A DNA stretch of 64,000 nt from Serinus canaria (GCF_022539315.1 NC_066343.1:35865146-35929145), one strand, 5' to 3'; shown: positions 23,848-36,399, counted from the first letter of the stretch. Notes: a model not told the origin generated them from the letters alone. Numbers and translations are program-made.

Positions 23848-24924
23848 TGATTATTCAAATTCTGACATGCAGGTAAAGACTACACAATGCCAGGTGCTCA
23901 CCAAGCCACTCTATCAGTCCCCTCACCAGGAACACAGGAGAGAAAATAGGATGGGAGAAAGCTTATGGGTCAAAATAGATGTGCCAAATAAAGAAAAAAC
24001 AAAAGCTACATGTGGAAATAAAGAAAGCCAAAATATTTATTCTCTACTTTATATCAGCATGTAATACCCAGCCACTTCATGGGAAGCAGGGCTTCAGTAC
24101 ACATAATGGCTGCTCCAGAAGACAAATCATAAAAACGAATGTCCTTCTCCACTCCTGTGAGCTTTTATGTTTGGGCTGATGCTATATGGTATGGAATATC
24201 CCTTTGGTCAGTTTGGCTCAGCTGCCCAGGCTGTCTTAATGTAACTGAACAACTAATATTTCCTTAAGAAGCAACCTTTACAGCAGTGGGGGAAAACACT
24301 GGAAAATCCTTTGTGCTTTGGCACAATCGCATATATCCCTGGTATTTGTGGTTAATGCTTACTTTTGTATCACATAGTTCTTATAACCAGAGATTAATGT
24401 GGCATTGTTTTAACTCCCTGCATCTGTGACTATCAAGTCTTGTGCCAGCTAATGCTTCCTTATGAACTTAGTGATCAATATGTAATAGTGGATATCAGCT
24501 TGGAGAACAGGGATTTTTTTGTCAGAATAAAGGCTACTAAGAGAGCTACATATCAGAGTATCCAAATAAGTCCACAGAAATAATTATCAGGTATGCATGT
24601 ATTCAAGATATGTGTATGAATACCAGGCATGCATGCTTGGAAAAGAATTCCTCATACTTCCATCACTGCCAGTAAAGTAATGTCAGCTTTCCAGCTTAGT
24701 TAATTGTTGGAGAATTTGTTACCCAGTTTTTGGTGACATCAAGGTCTTGTCCACCCCATTGTACTGAGGAGGGGGAAGGGCTGGTGCTTCCAACCTTGGC
24801 TGGCAGTGCTCACCAGTAGCCAAAATCTGGTATGTTATCAGCCCTTCTAGCTAGCAACGTAAATGAGCAGCACAATGAGGCACCCACCCCCAGGGTTAGC
24901 TCTATCCCAGCCAGACTCAATACA
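23848..24924 (-). mobile_element. Solo ERV LTR, interrupted by about 505 bp
   Basis: The plus strand is antisense to a common avian LTR. 'ggaagcagggcttcagtac' and 'tgctccagaagacaaatcat' precede 'atatggtatggaatatccct' and 'tttggtcagtttggctcagc' (24185-24228). After a gap come 'cttgtccaccccattgtac' (24746), 'ctggtatgttatcagccc' (24826) and 'agctctatcccagccagact', ending ...AATACA at 24924. The left end TGATTATT at 23848 is an alignment-based guess. The block 24238-24743 is foreign to the family. No internal viral genes are present. It is the same family as the plus-sense LTR at 32963-33548. Confidence 0.78.
24238..24743. other. Foreign ~505-bp insertion inside the LTR, unidentified
   Basis: This segment separates two parts of an LTR that are normally adjacent. 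GTCTT occurs at both edges (24233-24237 and 24744-24748), compatible with a 5-bp target duplication, but the block does not have TG...CA ends or terminal inverted repeats that I can see. It has no open frame of interest. It could alternatively be an LTR variant with extra sequence. Confidence 0.5.
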
Positions 24925-27900
24925 ACCCCGGTGGAAACAATAGCTCAGACCAGCTGATTCTTGGGAGTTCTGCCAGTGGGAGTCCTTTTGGAACCATAAC
25001 ATTGAATTGTGTATGTGTTTATATACATACTACATATCTGAGGGTCTAATTATGCAAACGTGTGTATGAACTTCTAATTGATACTTTTGACTGTGATATT
25101 GTCATCGTATAATAAATGTCTTCAAAGCAGTAAAGATGACCTTGCTCCTTCAGTCAAAATCAGTCTCTGAATGGCAATGGCCTTATGAATTTTTGGCATA
25201 ACCTAATGGCTTTTAAAAAATATTGTCAGTCTGGTTTGGTACAGTAATTTATTTAATTTACATAGAAAAATATATTCACTTGACATGCAATGGTACATGG
25301 TAATAAAACCAATAATTTCAAGTACATAATTAGGATTCTATTAGACATAATTTTATTTATGCTGCATATATCTACTTGCATTTTCAAATTCTCCTGTTCA
25401 TAATTTTGCAGAAAAAAAGTGCAAAATCCTTATATATTTCAGACTAGATTTACTGAATGCAAGAGTCTCAGTACTGCATTACATTTCTAATGACAATGAA
25501 TACCTAGAAAAAGAGACTAGAATAAGTAAGGGATGTCATTCACATAAACTAATTTTTTATACTACCTTCAAGAGGAAACTTTCAACCTTGTCTAATTTTT
25601 GTAGCCATAAGAGAATACTGGATTTTTCTTTGGTTTTTTATGTGTGCAAAAATGCATCTGTTTTACTTTGTAAATCAGAGTGTAGTGTGATTTACTTGAT
25701 AAGAAAAAAAAAGTATTTTTCATGTTTAATAAGAGTACATTTTAAGAGTATATAGCTGTAAAAGCATGTGATGCAGCTATATTTGGGCACCTTTTAAATC
25801 TCTTTTAAACAATGTAAATAAACAGAATTATATATATGTATTTACGTATTTGAGACTCCATGACATATAATTTTAAACTCATAAATAAAAACAGAACAGA
25901 AAAGATAAGGAATGTAAAATAATAGGCCTGTAAACACTAAATGTGATCACATTAAGTGGTATTGTGAACTAAAGTACTTAGGGTGTTTTTAATTGACTTC
26001 CAGTTCTTGTTTATTTCTATTCTTTACTGCCAGCCTGGTGACCCTAAAAACTAAGGCATACTCCCATTATTTGATTTAAATTAGCTGTTAAGGTGTACTG
26101 AGAGTTTTATCCCTATGCTAGATGTCCTGTGAAATGGTGGACACTCTCACCATTTCATTTAATACTGTTCAGTAATCACTATTTTGCTATAGCCACTAGG
26201 ACAACATCATTGCAAACAGATATTGTTTTTTCCTTGTGAACTAGAGGGATGGAAACATTAGTTTGGGATTGTAGAGGTTAATGATGCTCAGGCAGTTTTC
26301 TGTGGCTGCATAGGACTGCAAGTGGGTAATGCATTGAGCACGATTGTAACAGAGGTGAAAGGAAAACCATCACACTGTTGAAATAGTCAAATGAAGACAA
26401 GCACTGTGCCTAATTTACCAAGCAAGTGGTCTGAGGAAATGGATATGGTGGGCTGGTGTCCTGAAAGAAGAGAAAATAGGGAGACTTCAAGTCATTAAAA
26501 TGTCAAATTCAGGTATGTTGGAGTTGTTTTCAATTTGAAAATTTTATTCAGATGATGATGGAAGTGTTTGGTGAAACACTTGTGACATGCTTTAAAAAGC
26601 GGTGAAATGGAAGAGGCCATTGAGGAGGACTTAGGTTCTAGTTTGTGGACTTAACTGCAGAAAAGATTGTCTAATATGTCAGCTAAGATAATAGCTGAAA
26701 GAGGGAGCTGGAGGTGCAATGTTATTGTGAACCTCTGTCTAGGATAGGCTTCAGACTAAAACTTTGTCTAGGATTTGTTTCAGAGTAAATAACAGCTGCT
26801 TTGCCTTTTCCTCTGTAAGACACAGGAGATTTAATTTAAATTTGTGAGTCTTAAAAAGGCTGGGAGTTACATTGTAAAGTTCACTGGGAGTTATGGGGTT
26901 CACTGATAAAGTTACACAGCAGAGCTAGTCTTGTGCACGTGTCTTTGAATTACACATAGCATTACTGGAGTCTTGAGGTAGCAAAGTACATAAAAAATGG
27001 TGTCCCTGTCTCTCTCACATTGGGAAAAGAAGATTTGATTCTGTCCATTTGTTTTGTGCTTATGCTTTTTTACGGACATGTTACTGATATTGAATGGCTG
27101 CAACTGTAATAAGATGTTTTTCTGTGATGGGAGCTCTCACAACAGCTCTGCACAAGGGAGGATACTGGCTTAGAGGTGAAATTTTAGGAAGAGAATGTGA
27201 CTGGTCACCCTGGATATACACCCTCTCCTTAAAGTCTCTCCCCTTAGTCACTGTAAAATATGCAAACATACAATATGTGTAGAGGTCTAATAGATATTTG
27301 TTTTTCTAGTTTTACTGGGTTCTTTAGCCTTTTGCAAAGTGTTACAGCTTGTGCTAAAACTTATTTTCTTCTGGTATGGGAGACTAAGATGTGACTGCTT
27401 TAAAACAAAAGCTCTTGGCTTACGATAGCTTACTGTTGTTGAAATATGAGGGTTCAAAAAGTCTGAATCCCATTTGCAATTGGAGGACATATTATGAATT
27501 CTTTCAACTGACCTATAATATTTTTGGTTTTTATAATCATGGAGCTCTCAGATTTGGTATAGTGACTGCAAATGATCAGTTTAAAAATATCTGATTACAC
27601 AGTAATCAGAATACAACTGCTTTTGTAGTGTAGTGGGAGCCAAATAGGAGGAAGATTTGTGATGTGTCATTTGTTTTTATTTCTAAAGAAACAGAAGCTC
27701 AGTGTTCACATCATTTCATGAATAATAAATTTAATATCATGTGTCTGATACTTCAGTGAGTATCACTGTTCTTCTTGGATGTATTTACTGATAGATTTAC
27801 AATACTAATACTAGGAAGGGGCTTCATAGAAAATATCATGGCATTGATGGAAAAATAAAAAGAGATACTTTCAGAAATAATACTCTAAAATTATGTGACA

Positions 27901-29831
27901 TTGTTTATAACCTATTTTTCAAAACCAATTATCCTTACTGGCGCAAATGAATGGTTCCTTTGTTGGAATGTATAGATCCAAACTGTAGGAAAGTAGAAGA
28001 AAACATCAGTGTCCTTCAGCATAATGTCAATTTCAGACATTTCCAATAAACACCACTAGTAAAATACAGTATATCCCTTCTTAAATTTTTTTGAGTAGAG
28101 TATATATAAACTTTATTCCACTGCTATTATAAGAACAGATGGTAGCTCAGGCTGACTGCCAAATGACTGTCTCCTTTTTGAATATTTTCATATGTTCAGT
28201 GTCATGTGCTTGCTTCATTAAAAAGAATATCACACGTGACTTGTGATTCACTTTTGGTGTGAGCAGTACTTGGAAGGCATTTCTAGTAAAGGATGAGCTT
28301 TGGGATATCCATTCTGTTCACAGAACTGGTCCTCTAGTGTTGAATAATACTACTGAAAAAGATCCTGCTCTCAAAGCACAAAAATTGAAAAGCTTTTCTT
28401 GATACAATAATTTTTGAAATAATTAAATATGTAAGAATTACTTTACATGTAAGAGAATTTTGTTTTAATCTCTCTCAGAAATCTTTAACTTTTTTTTAGG
28501 CCTTGCCATTTCTCACCACTACAGTAAACAAGCTGAAGTCTGCTCCTTGACACTATTTCAAAGACAGGCTCTTGAAGCACTGCTTTACCACAACATGAGG
28601 ATTTTAGGATGAGCTATAAATGTAGACTTGAGTTGTGGTTCTCAAGAGAGTGAAGACTGGTGGTGTAGACTAACTACAATTCAGAATGTTGCATAGCTGT
28701 GTAAGAACCTGTCCTTGAAACTGCAAACTTGACAATTTTCCTGCAAATTTGATCTCAATTGTTACACTTCCTCCTCACAATTATGCACAGGAAGTGGTGG
28801 TTTTCTGTTGAATATAGTGAATCAGCTCCAGGGCCATTTTAGCCAGAAGCTTCAGTATCTGTCTGTCTATTCTATCAATCCATCTAGATATCTCCTTAAA
28901 AGTCTTTAAATAAAGCAAGTTTATTTCAATCCTGAACAAGCCAGTGCATGCACGGAGATAAAATCCATTTGCTTTTTTAAGACAGAAGTCAACCTGGTTG
29001 CTGTGACACACAACCCAAACATTCTGCAGTGAAATAAAAACTTGTAGCAAATTTGGGCCAAAGGATTCTGGGGCACCAGCACATTTTGTTTCTGTCCTCT
29101 AAAAGCCCATGATTACTCTTTTTTGAACTCTACTTAATCTTCTGAAAAATCCACTCTGTTTTTGTGCTGCTCTCTGTTAGCCCTACCTCATTCCCAATCA
29201 CCTTTTTTACATTCAGTAACTTCTCACATCATGTTCAGTTGTTTGTCATTAGCTAAATTAGCAGCTAGCTAAATCTCAGGCGTAGCTGTCTGTTTACTGT
29301 ACTGCTTACTTGCCTTCATTGCTTGAATGTGAAATTTTACTGAAGGGGTGCAAATACTGCTGAACAGAACAGATTGCAGCTGAAGAAGTTTCCACCTATA
29401 CGCAGCACACACTTCATGATTATAGAGACATTCAGCTTGTTTTTGTGAAGTGGTGCTATTAGATCAGCTATGTAAAATTGAAAGCTCTTGAAATTCTGCA
29501 GCTGCTACTGGCAGAACAGGGGAACTTTATAAAGCTGTTTAGTCAAAGTTTGTCAAAACAGCTGAGTGATAAACCATGACATGAGTGTTAGACCTTGGAA
29601 AGCAGAAGGACCCTTTCCTAATAACTACACTGAGTCTGGAGAAGTAGGGGAAACTCTAACTACAATGCTAGAGTTGCTGTTGTTCTTTCTCTAGATCTCT
29701 TCTAGGTGCTGAATGCTTTGTAGTGTCTTAACTGTTTTGTCACATTAATCTGTGACTTCAAAGCCTGTGTCTCTCAGATTTTCATTTTTCTCTCCTTCAT
29801 GATTACTTGCTTGTACCTCTATTGAAATTGT
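24925..29831. other. Unique AT-rich intergenic sequence
   Basis: About 4.9 kb without a recognised gene or transposon. Frames are at most 89 codons (minus, 28781-29050) and are not recognisable. A 10-bp perfect inverted repeat TGAAATGGTG / CACCATTTCA lies at 26130-26157 with an 8-nt loop. Confidence 0.5.
26130..26157. repeat. 10-bp perfect inverted repeat, 8-nt loop
   Basis: TGAAATGGTG at 26130-26139 and CACCATTTCA at 26148-26157 are exact complements. This may be chance-level in 64 kb of AT-rich sequence. Confidence 0.85.
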
Positions 29832-30352
29832 TAGAACTACAGAAAGGTTAGTTTGGAAGGGAACTTAAATATCTAGTCTGACACCTATGACATGGACAAG
29901 GATGCCACCCACTAGTCCAGGCTGCTCAAAGCTTTATTCCAACTTGGTCTTGAACAGTTGCATGGATTGGACATCCACAGCTTCCTCTAGGCAACCTGTT
30001 CTAGTGTCTCATCATCCTCACAATAAAGAATTTCCTCTTAGTTTCTGCTCTAGAACTACTCTCCTTCAGCTTAAAGCCATTCCCCGTTATCTTGTCACTC
30101 CACACCTGCAAAAAGTTCCTCTCTAACCTTCTTGCAGCCCCTTCTAGGTACTGTATGGCTGTTGTAAGGTGTCTCTGCAGGATTTCCTTCTCCAGGCTGA
30201 ACAACCACAATCTCTCAGCCTGACTTCATAGGAGAGATGCCCCAGCCCTCAGATCATCTTTGCAGCCCTCCCCTGGAGCTCCTCCAACAGGTTCAGATTC
30301 TTTCCATGCAGGTGGCCCCAGAAGTAAACACAGGACTCCAGATGTGTCTCCA
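29832..30352 (-). mobile_element. CR1 LINE 3' region, dead
   Basis: Antisense CR1 on plus: 'ggttagtttggaagggaac', 'agtccaggctgctcaaagc', 'ttggacatccacagcttcct' and 'aggcaacctgttctagtgtc' (3' UTR). Then 'tccttctccaggctgaacaa' and 'ctgcaggatttcc' give the ORF2 C-terminus, and 'gtaaacacaggactccagat' is the 5' break at about 30352. Frames on both strands (plus 29887-30126, minus 30001-30210) are decayed ORF2/UTR translations. The insertion is 5'-truncated as usual for CR1. Confidence 0.93.
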
Positions 30353-32962
30353 AAAGTGAAACAGTTGGCAAAGCAAGGAAGACACCCCATAAGAGATGGT
30401 TTGTTTTCTCTGCTCTGGGCTCACTGAAGTCTTATGAAGACCTGTGATTTATATAACTTTCCATTTAAGATTTCCATGGTTCAAAATTATCTTCTACACA
30501 ATTAAAAAAAAAAATACCTGGGGATAAATTTATTTTCTTGTGTTTGTGGTCTCTTAGCAGTAGTCATATTGCAATTAATAAATCATTTGTATCAATGTAA
30601 TAAATATTGCTTAAAATTAATGGCATGGTTTTCAAGACTTATTCTGTTTGCTTGCTTCAGGCTGTGTCGTACTTTCTGCAAAAAATAGCAGCATGAATAT
30701 GTTGTCAGCTAACTGTTTTGAATACTAGCAATTTACCTAACTTGTACAATTTATGTTAACTTTAGCAGCAAGTTAGTAACAAGTGTATCCTATGCAACTC
30801 ATCAGGTTTTTGAGAAAAAAACTATGTGCTGTCTTTGCCATGGAAAATGCCTTGAGTAGTGTGTAAGGAATATTCAGGAAGGAAAGTGAAAATATCTAAT
30901 TAGATTTTATGAACTGTACTACTTGGTTTATTACTGAAGTAACCTCTATTTCTAAAAATTTCCCAAATTTGTACAGATCGTGTGAGTTAGGGATTTTTAA
31001 TTACATGATTGACAACAATCATATTGATCTGCAGAAGTTTTTTGACAGGTAGCTCTAGCGTGAAGATGAAATCAAAAACCTTAGAAACACAGAATATATT
31101 CTACAGAAAATTTCATGCCAGCAGAAACATTTTAACATGTATACTTTAAGACTGTATCTGTATCGATACATTTATGCTCAGCCAAGAGCTTCCTAGACTG
31201 TGGGTGAATATTGCGAAGGACTGTGTGTTATACCTCCTGCCTGAGAAATACTTAGGCCCCATCATTTTCTTCTGTGGGGAAACAACATAATCTAGCCCTC
31301 AGTTAATTATTGCACTGTAATTAGACCTAGATATAGGAATGAGAAACTGTAATTAATATGAATAACGGAGGTTATCTGTACCTATGTCATTCTCCCATGC
31401 TTGACCCTGTCTGAGATGTGAAGAATATCTTTTGCATCTAGCATTTTTTTCCTTCTTAAGTCTGTCAAGCTGCTCTTTGAACCAGTCTGCAAGTCTACTA
31501 CCACTTGCATCCCCAGTTTACCTTGTGCCTTCTGTAGAAGAAGGCCACACTTCACAGAAAACAGCAGCAAATTTGGGAGTCAATGTCATAAAAAGGGAAT
31601 ACAAAGAGCTTAGCTAGAATAAACTGGACAGACTGGCAGTAGTAAAGTTAAAGAGCTGCCAAAATTGCACTTCTGACCTAAGCTTGAAATCAGTTCAAGA
31701 TGAGTCCTGGGAAATATTATACTTACCTTCTACTTAGTTTTCTGAGGGCAGCTAGCTGTTCCATGGGATGCCAGGCTATTTGAACTGATTAGACTTAGAA
31801 TACCGACAGGAACTATATTCTCATCAAGAAAACCATGGAGGCATTTGTTCACTATTTTAATTGTGGGGGAAACTGCCACTTCATCTGACCCTCTTTCATA
31901 ACTTTCCCCAGGCTTTTTTTAAAAAAAAGAATAACTAGAATCATACTTTTGCATGAGGAATTTTATGTTTCGATCTCATGCTGCTGTCTTTTATTTTTGT
32001 TCTAAATCATTTTATTTTTAACAGGGGCACAGAAAAATCAGAATTCTTTGACTTACTAAACAGACAATGGAAAGTAAAGCCTAAAATGGCAGTTATGGAA
32101 GAAAAAGGCTTAAGTAAATGCTCTACAGATTGCCTTTTTGTCAGTGTTGGATAAATAAACATCAGAAACTCTTAGAGATATGGGAGACACAGACATTAAA
32201 ACCCCCTAATATTAGACATGTCAGTGCCACATTTATTCTTCAAGTCAGCAGGAAGTCATACAGTAATATGATGTGTAATTCAGCACTTTTACCTGTGTCA
32301 ACTTCATTATCTGAACTGGGAACTAGCCCTCAAATTTCCAGATACATTGCATATAGATTAAACACTTTCAGACAAGTACTTACTTGTACCTAATGCTTCT
32401 TTTCCTATTAGAACTACTAAAGCAGTGAAAACTCTTTATTAAACAGTTTTCTGTCTTGACTGGTTCATTCAATTTCCACTTAAGTGAAACTGATGACCAT
32501 ACTGCACGCTGTCTGCTGATCTTTAATAATTCAATGCTAGAAGTGATACTTTCCTAAAATACAAGGTAATATGTTGAAAAAATATTCCGTGAATAGCTTT
32601 TTAATGATATTTAATACTGTTTTCCCAGTTTCCTCTATAAAGCATATTATTTGTGTTCTTGCAAGTTAGTAAGCGTAAGGAAATTATCTCTAGATATTAC
32701 TTTTAAATCACAATTTTAAAGGTACAGAACCCAATCAAAATGCTCCACTGACCTTTCCTTACCAATGATAATTAAAGAGATATACTCCGTTTTTGTCTCC
32801 CTGCTTTCAAAAGAAAAGAGTAACTTGTGTTGTCTGTCAGGGCTTGAAAGCTGATCTGATACTCTGATTTTGAACCTGTTAAAAAGATCTCATTAGAATT
32901 TCTCAAGCTTTAGACAACTTTAGTGTGGTAGGAGAAGTTTAACACAGGCCATATTTGCCTTC
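30353..32962. other. Unique AT-rich intergenic sequence
   Basis: No gene or transposon recognised over about 2.6 kb. A 91-codon frame (plus, 32118-32393) has no recognisable domain. Confidence 0.5.
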
Positions 32963-33548
32963 TGTCCTGTACTGGTCATGGCTGGAATTGATCATGAAAA
33001 GCGGTTTGGGACTGCATTTTGGATTTCTCCTGGAAAAGGTGTTGATTATACAGAAGTCTTTCTGTTATTGCTGTGCAGTGCTTACACATGGCCAAGGCCT
33101 CTTCAGCTTGTCATCTGCCCCTGCCAGAGAGTTGTCTGGGAGCTCAGCCAGGTGTTGGGAAAGAGCACAGCTATGACAGATTATCCCAATGGATGAAAGG
33201 GATATTCCATACCCTTAGGCATCATACTCAACAGAGACATCTGGACATACTTCTCTGGGGGCCATTGCCTAGGGAGAGGCTGCTCCTCAGTTTGCTGGTA
33301 GGGATCAAATTGCATAACTTGTCTTTCTTGGCCTTTATTCCCCTGGTTTTTAAATTTTCCTTGTCATTACACTATACAACAACAATAGTTATTATTATTG
33401 TTACTATAATTATTTTATTTCTATTATTAAAATGCTTTTATCTCCACCATAATATTTCTGACTTTTACCCTTCTGTTTCGGTGTAAGAAAAGTTAAGGGG
33501 ACAGATATTCAAAATTATTTACCTCCCCTTTAGGTTTAACCACTCCCA
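32963..33548 (+). mobile_element. Solo ERV LTR, plus sense
   Basis: It starts TGTCCTGTACTGG, close to the avian LTR start TGTCCTGGTTT, then 'gcattttggatttctcctgg', 'ttgctgtgcagtgcttacac', 'atggccaaggcctcttcagc' and 'aaagggatattccatacc' (about 33198-33215). These are the sense counterparts of motifs seen antisense at 23848-24924. The 3' part has 'attaaaatgcttttatctcc', corresponding to the ATTAAA polyadenylation region before the ...TTTATCTCAACC block, and 'ggtttaaccactccca' resembles the usual 3' terminus. No TATA box is preserved. The 137-codon frame 33073-33486 is an LTR translation, not a gene. No target duplication was found. Confidence 0.8.
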
Positions 33549-34620
33549 TGCTACCAATAAGAAGAGACAAATATGAGTAGAAAGAAGCAGAAAAATAACA
33601 GTTTACTTAAAAAAAGAAAAAAAAAAACAAAAAAACAAAAAGAAAAAGAAATTGCAACAGGCAAGAAAAAATTACTGTATAAATTACTAGTTACAAAGTT
33701 GTTGAAATTTCTGTGACTCCCCAGAAACCAAGAGAAACCAAAAATGGAGGAGAAACCCCTCTTCCAAGATGTCACTCTCTGCAGGCGGCTGCCTGTGGAG
33801 ATGCAAAGGAAAAGATGGTGGCTGCCTTCATCTCTCCTCCGACTATCCCTGGAGAGACAGAGCAAAGAGAAAAAAACCCCACAGAAATCAAACCTCCACA
33901 GTTATGAAACTCCCTCTTCCCCCAGACAACAATCAACAGACAGCATGGGCAAAAGAGCCCTACGAAACCTAGAGTCCAAAATCAGTCAAAGGTCCCTCTT
34001 ATCTCTTGGCAGCATTTGTATCAACAAAAGTCTCTGGAATGTATCAACAGTCCAGTGGCTGGAAGCCAATCGGTGGCTGGAATTTTCAGTGGGACTCTGT
34101 CTTTCCCTTGTCAGAAAAGGCCAGCATCCAGCTGGGCGATAGCATGGAGTGGGCCTGTTCTGGTTTTCCTGGAACAACTCCACATCTGTAGACAGGAATC
34201 CACAGAATTTGCTTTGGAGTGGTTGCGAACTGAAGATGCAGTCTCCTGGAAAGCCCTCCCAAAGCAACCCCCCTGGGGAAAAAAAACACCTAAGAAATGG
34301 AAGAAAACCAAGGGAATCCTCCTCTTGCACTGCCTCAGCTCTTTTCCTTTAAGAACAGAAGGGAAAGAACAAGAGCCAAGAGGCAAGAGAGTGGTGCTTG
34401 AGCAAACTCAACTTTAAAAAGAAGCAACACCCCACTCCAGTCCCACAATTCTGTTTCCAGCTGCAGGGTCTTAGAGTGACAGTACCAGTTTTGGGCACAA
34501 ATAAATATGGAAGAGAGTAACATCTTGGGTTACCTAGGACACCTTCCAATTCCCTTCCTCTATTCTGCTGTGGTGGGCTAGAGGGAGAGAGAGCTGCAGC
34601 TGACATCTGGGATTTTACTG
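33549..34620 (-). repeat. Probable LTR-derived or other unclassified repeat, A-rich start
   Basis: Immediately after the LTR lies 'aaaataacagtttacttaaa' and an A/G-rich tract (33609-33650), similar in layout to the antisense polyadenylation end of avian LTRs. A higher-GC block follows to about 34620, with 'cagtggctggaagccaatc' near 34053. Both strands carry overlapping frames of 90-133 codons (plus 33744-34142 and 34016-34417; minus 33986-34330 and 34111-34386). They overlap in several frames at once, have no recognisable domain, and most likely reflect repeat composition. Boundaries and class are guesses. Confidence 0.4.
33609..33650 (+). repeat. A-rich low-complexity tract
   Basis: Almost uninterrupted A with scattered G and C. 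It gives the spurious phenylalanine-rich minus-strand frame at 33551-33865. Confidence 0.9.
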
Positions 34621-35464
34621 CTTACACTGTTTCATACCTAAATTTGCTATTGCTGCCCAAAAAAACTTCTTTTGAGAGAATGAATGGGAAATGCTGAGGC
34701 ACTGCAAAGGGAGTTTACAGGTCAGAGTAGATCCAGGGGAAATTAGCTTCTCATTTTGGAGCTCTGAGAAATATTGGCCTTCGAGGTCTCAGAAAAGGTT
34801 TCAGAGACTGAATGTGTTTGTAACCTCTCCACAGCTGCTATTATCTATACTGTAGGGCTGCTGTGGACTGGCTTTTGCTGAAAGTAGTACATAAGTGGTT
34901 AGATATTGTTTTGTTAGACAGTGCAAGCCTCTGCTTTTAATGATAAATCACAGTCAAGTGTTAAAACGAGTTGAAACCTATATTTTATGACCTACATGAA
35001 TACTGATGCTTAGTCCTTAGGGAGTAATATTCGGAAAAGTTTTCCTAGAAGAATTCTCAGTCTAGTTCTGTTTTACTTGTGAAATACATGTCTTAGTGGG
35101 CAGGATGATAGAGCATATTTCTTAAATTTGACATTGTTCACCATCACAGCTAAATTATATTGATCCTCATTTCTGCTTCTATAATACTTCCTAGTCATAG
35201 AGATGGTGCTACTACAAAATATAGTAATTTTAATTCTATATTTCATTTTGCTAGATTGCCTCACTTTTTCCTACTTCGTAACAGCATGTTATAATGGTTT
35301 GTGGTGCTCATTGTTCTCCAGGCATCAGCAATGAGCAGAAAGAACTGCTTAAAGAAATGTGAAAATTATGGTGTGCCTCTCAGAAAACTGTTACTTAAAG
35401 GATGGACTGAGGAAACTGCTTCCATTTTAGGACTACAAATATCTCAATCTGATATTTGATCCAT
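34621..35464. other. Unique sequence, no feature recognised
   Basis: Moderately AT-rich; no gene, RNA or known repeat seen. Confidence 0.45.
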
Positions 35465-35776
35465 GCTTACTGGAGAGCTGCACTGAAGAAAGGCACCTAG
35501 AGGTCCTGGGGGATGGCAGGTTGAATATGAGTCAGGAGAACCCTGGCAGATGGGAAGGACAGCTTGGGTGGTTGCAGGCACAGTGTCACCTACCACTCAG
35601 GCAAGGTGAACACTCTGCTTTGCTCTGCACTGAGGTGGCCCCACCTGGAGGGGTGAGGGAAGTTTTGGGCACCAGAATATGAAGGATATAAAGCTGTTCA
35701 GAGATAGCTGAAAGGAGGGCTATGAAAATGGTGAATGGTTTAGAGGGGAAGCTGTATGAGAAGCAATTGGGGGTCA
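35465..35776 (+). mobile_element. CR1 LINE, 5' segment of a split copy (ORF2 C-terminal coding)
   Basis: Plus-strand CR1: 'aggcacctagaggtcctggg', 'ggatggcaggttgaatatga', 'gtcaggagaaccctggcag', 'gaaggatataaagctgttca', 'gaggggaagctgtatgagaa' and 'ggggtcac'. Continuity is lost at 35776 and regained at 36400, exactly where CR1 consensus continues (TTGGTCTTGTTCAGCCTGG type), so both parts come from one insertion. Confidence 0.92.
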
Positions 35777-36399
35777 CCATCAGGACTTAAAGAATGCAGT
35801 CAATTTGTTTCAAAGCCCTGCCAAAGAAGGAAGTTCCCACAAGATAAGCCACCACTACAGGCACAGATGGCAAAGAGGAGGGTGTTAATTTCAGGTGTAC
35901 ATGGAGGCGAAAAGTTTGAAATTAGCACACCAGACAAGATTCCCCTGTGCAGACTGTGAGAAAAGCCTGGATGCAACAAACGATGGATGCCAGGCCTGGG
36001 GAGGAAAATCTGTATATCCCATATTGACAATAGCTCCCATCATGGCAAACTGTGGGAAAGGAAGGAACTGCTTACACACCTGCCATTCCAAGTCATGATA
36101 ACAGCACATACCTCTCTGGATACCCAGGCTCAAACTGTTTTCTGGTGCTACCTCCAGAAGAACACTCTGAGGACTCCCACTACTGAGAAGAAAGAAGAAG
36201 GGTCGGCAGGATGCCACAAGAACCCATGTGGTGGTGACTGTGCCCTCCCTCCTTCCCTAAATAAAATCTGTACTATTGAATTTGTCATATGGTCTTGTCT
36301 GCATCTTAAATTTAGGCAGAGACATCTTTTAATAGCAAGACCATAATATTATTTTAGGAGAGGGATACTTTACATTATTCCAGTGGATCACAGTGGTTA
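35777..36399 (+). mobile_element. ~620-bp insertion within CR1, LTR-like, unclassified
   Basis: The segment separates two contiguous CR1 halves. Its flanks GGGGTCAC (35769-35776) and GTGGTTAC (36392-36399) agree at 6 of 8 positions, the last five being GTCAC/GTTAC, consistent with a target duplication of 5-8 bp. It contains AATAAA at 36260-36265 followed by 'atctgtactattgaatttg' and TG-rich sequence, reminiscent of an LTR polyadenylation region in plus sense. It does not clearly start TG, so an LTR is not proven. Frames inside (plus 35987-36346, 119 codons; minus 35891-36217, 108 codons) match nothing I know. Confidence 0.6.

Noticed and set aside
28781..29050. 89-codon minus frame considered as a retroviral or transposase remnant
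   Set aside because: No motif could be named and no terminal structures surround it.
33073..33486. 137-codon plus frame
   Set aside because: Lies entirely within a plus-sense solo LTR, with no protein-like features.
35895..36098. Cysteine-containing frame reminiscent of a zinc finger (CADCEKS)
   Set aside because: Only one CxxC pair, no His pair at the right spacing, and it lies inside an insertion with overlapping frames on both strands.
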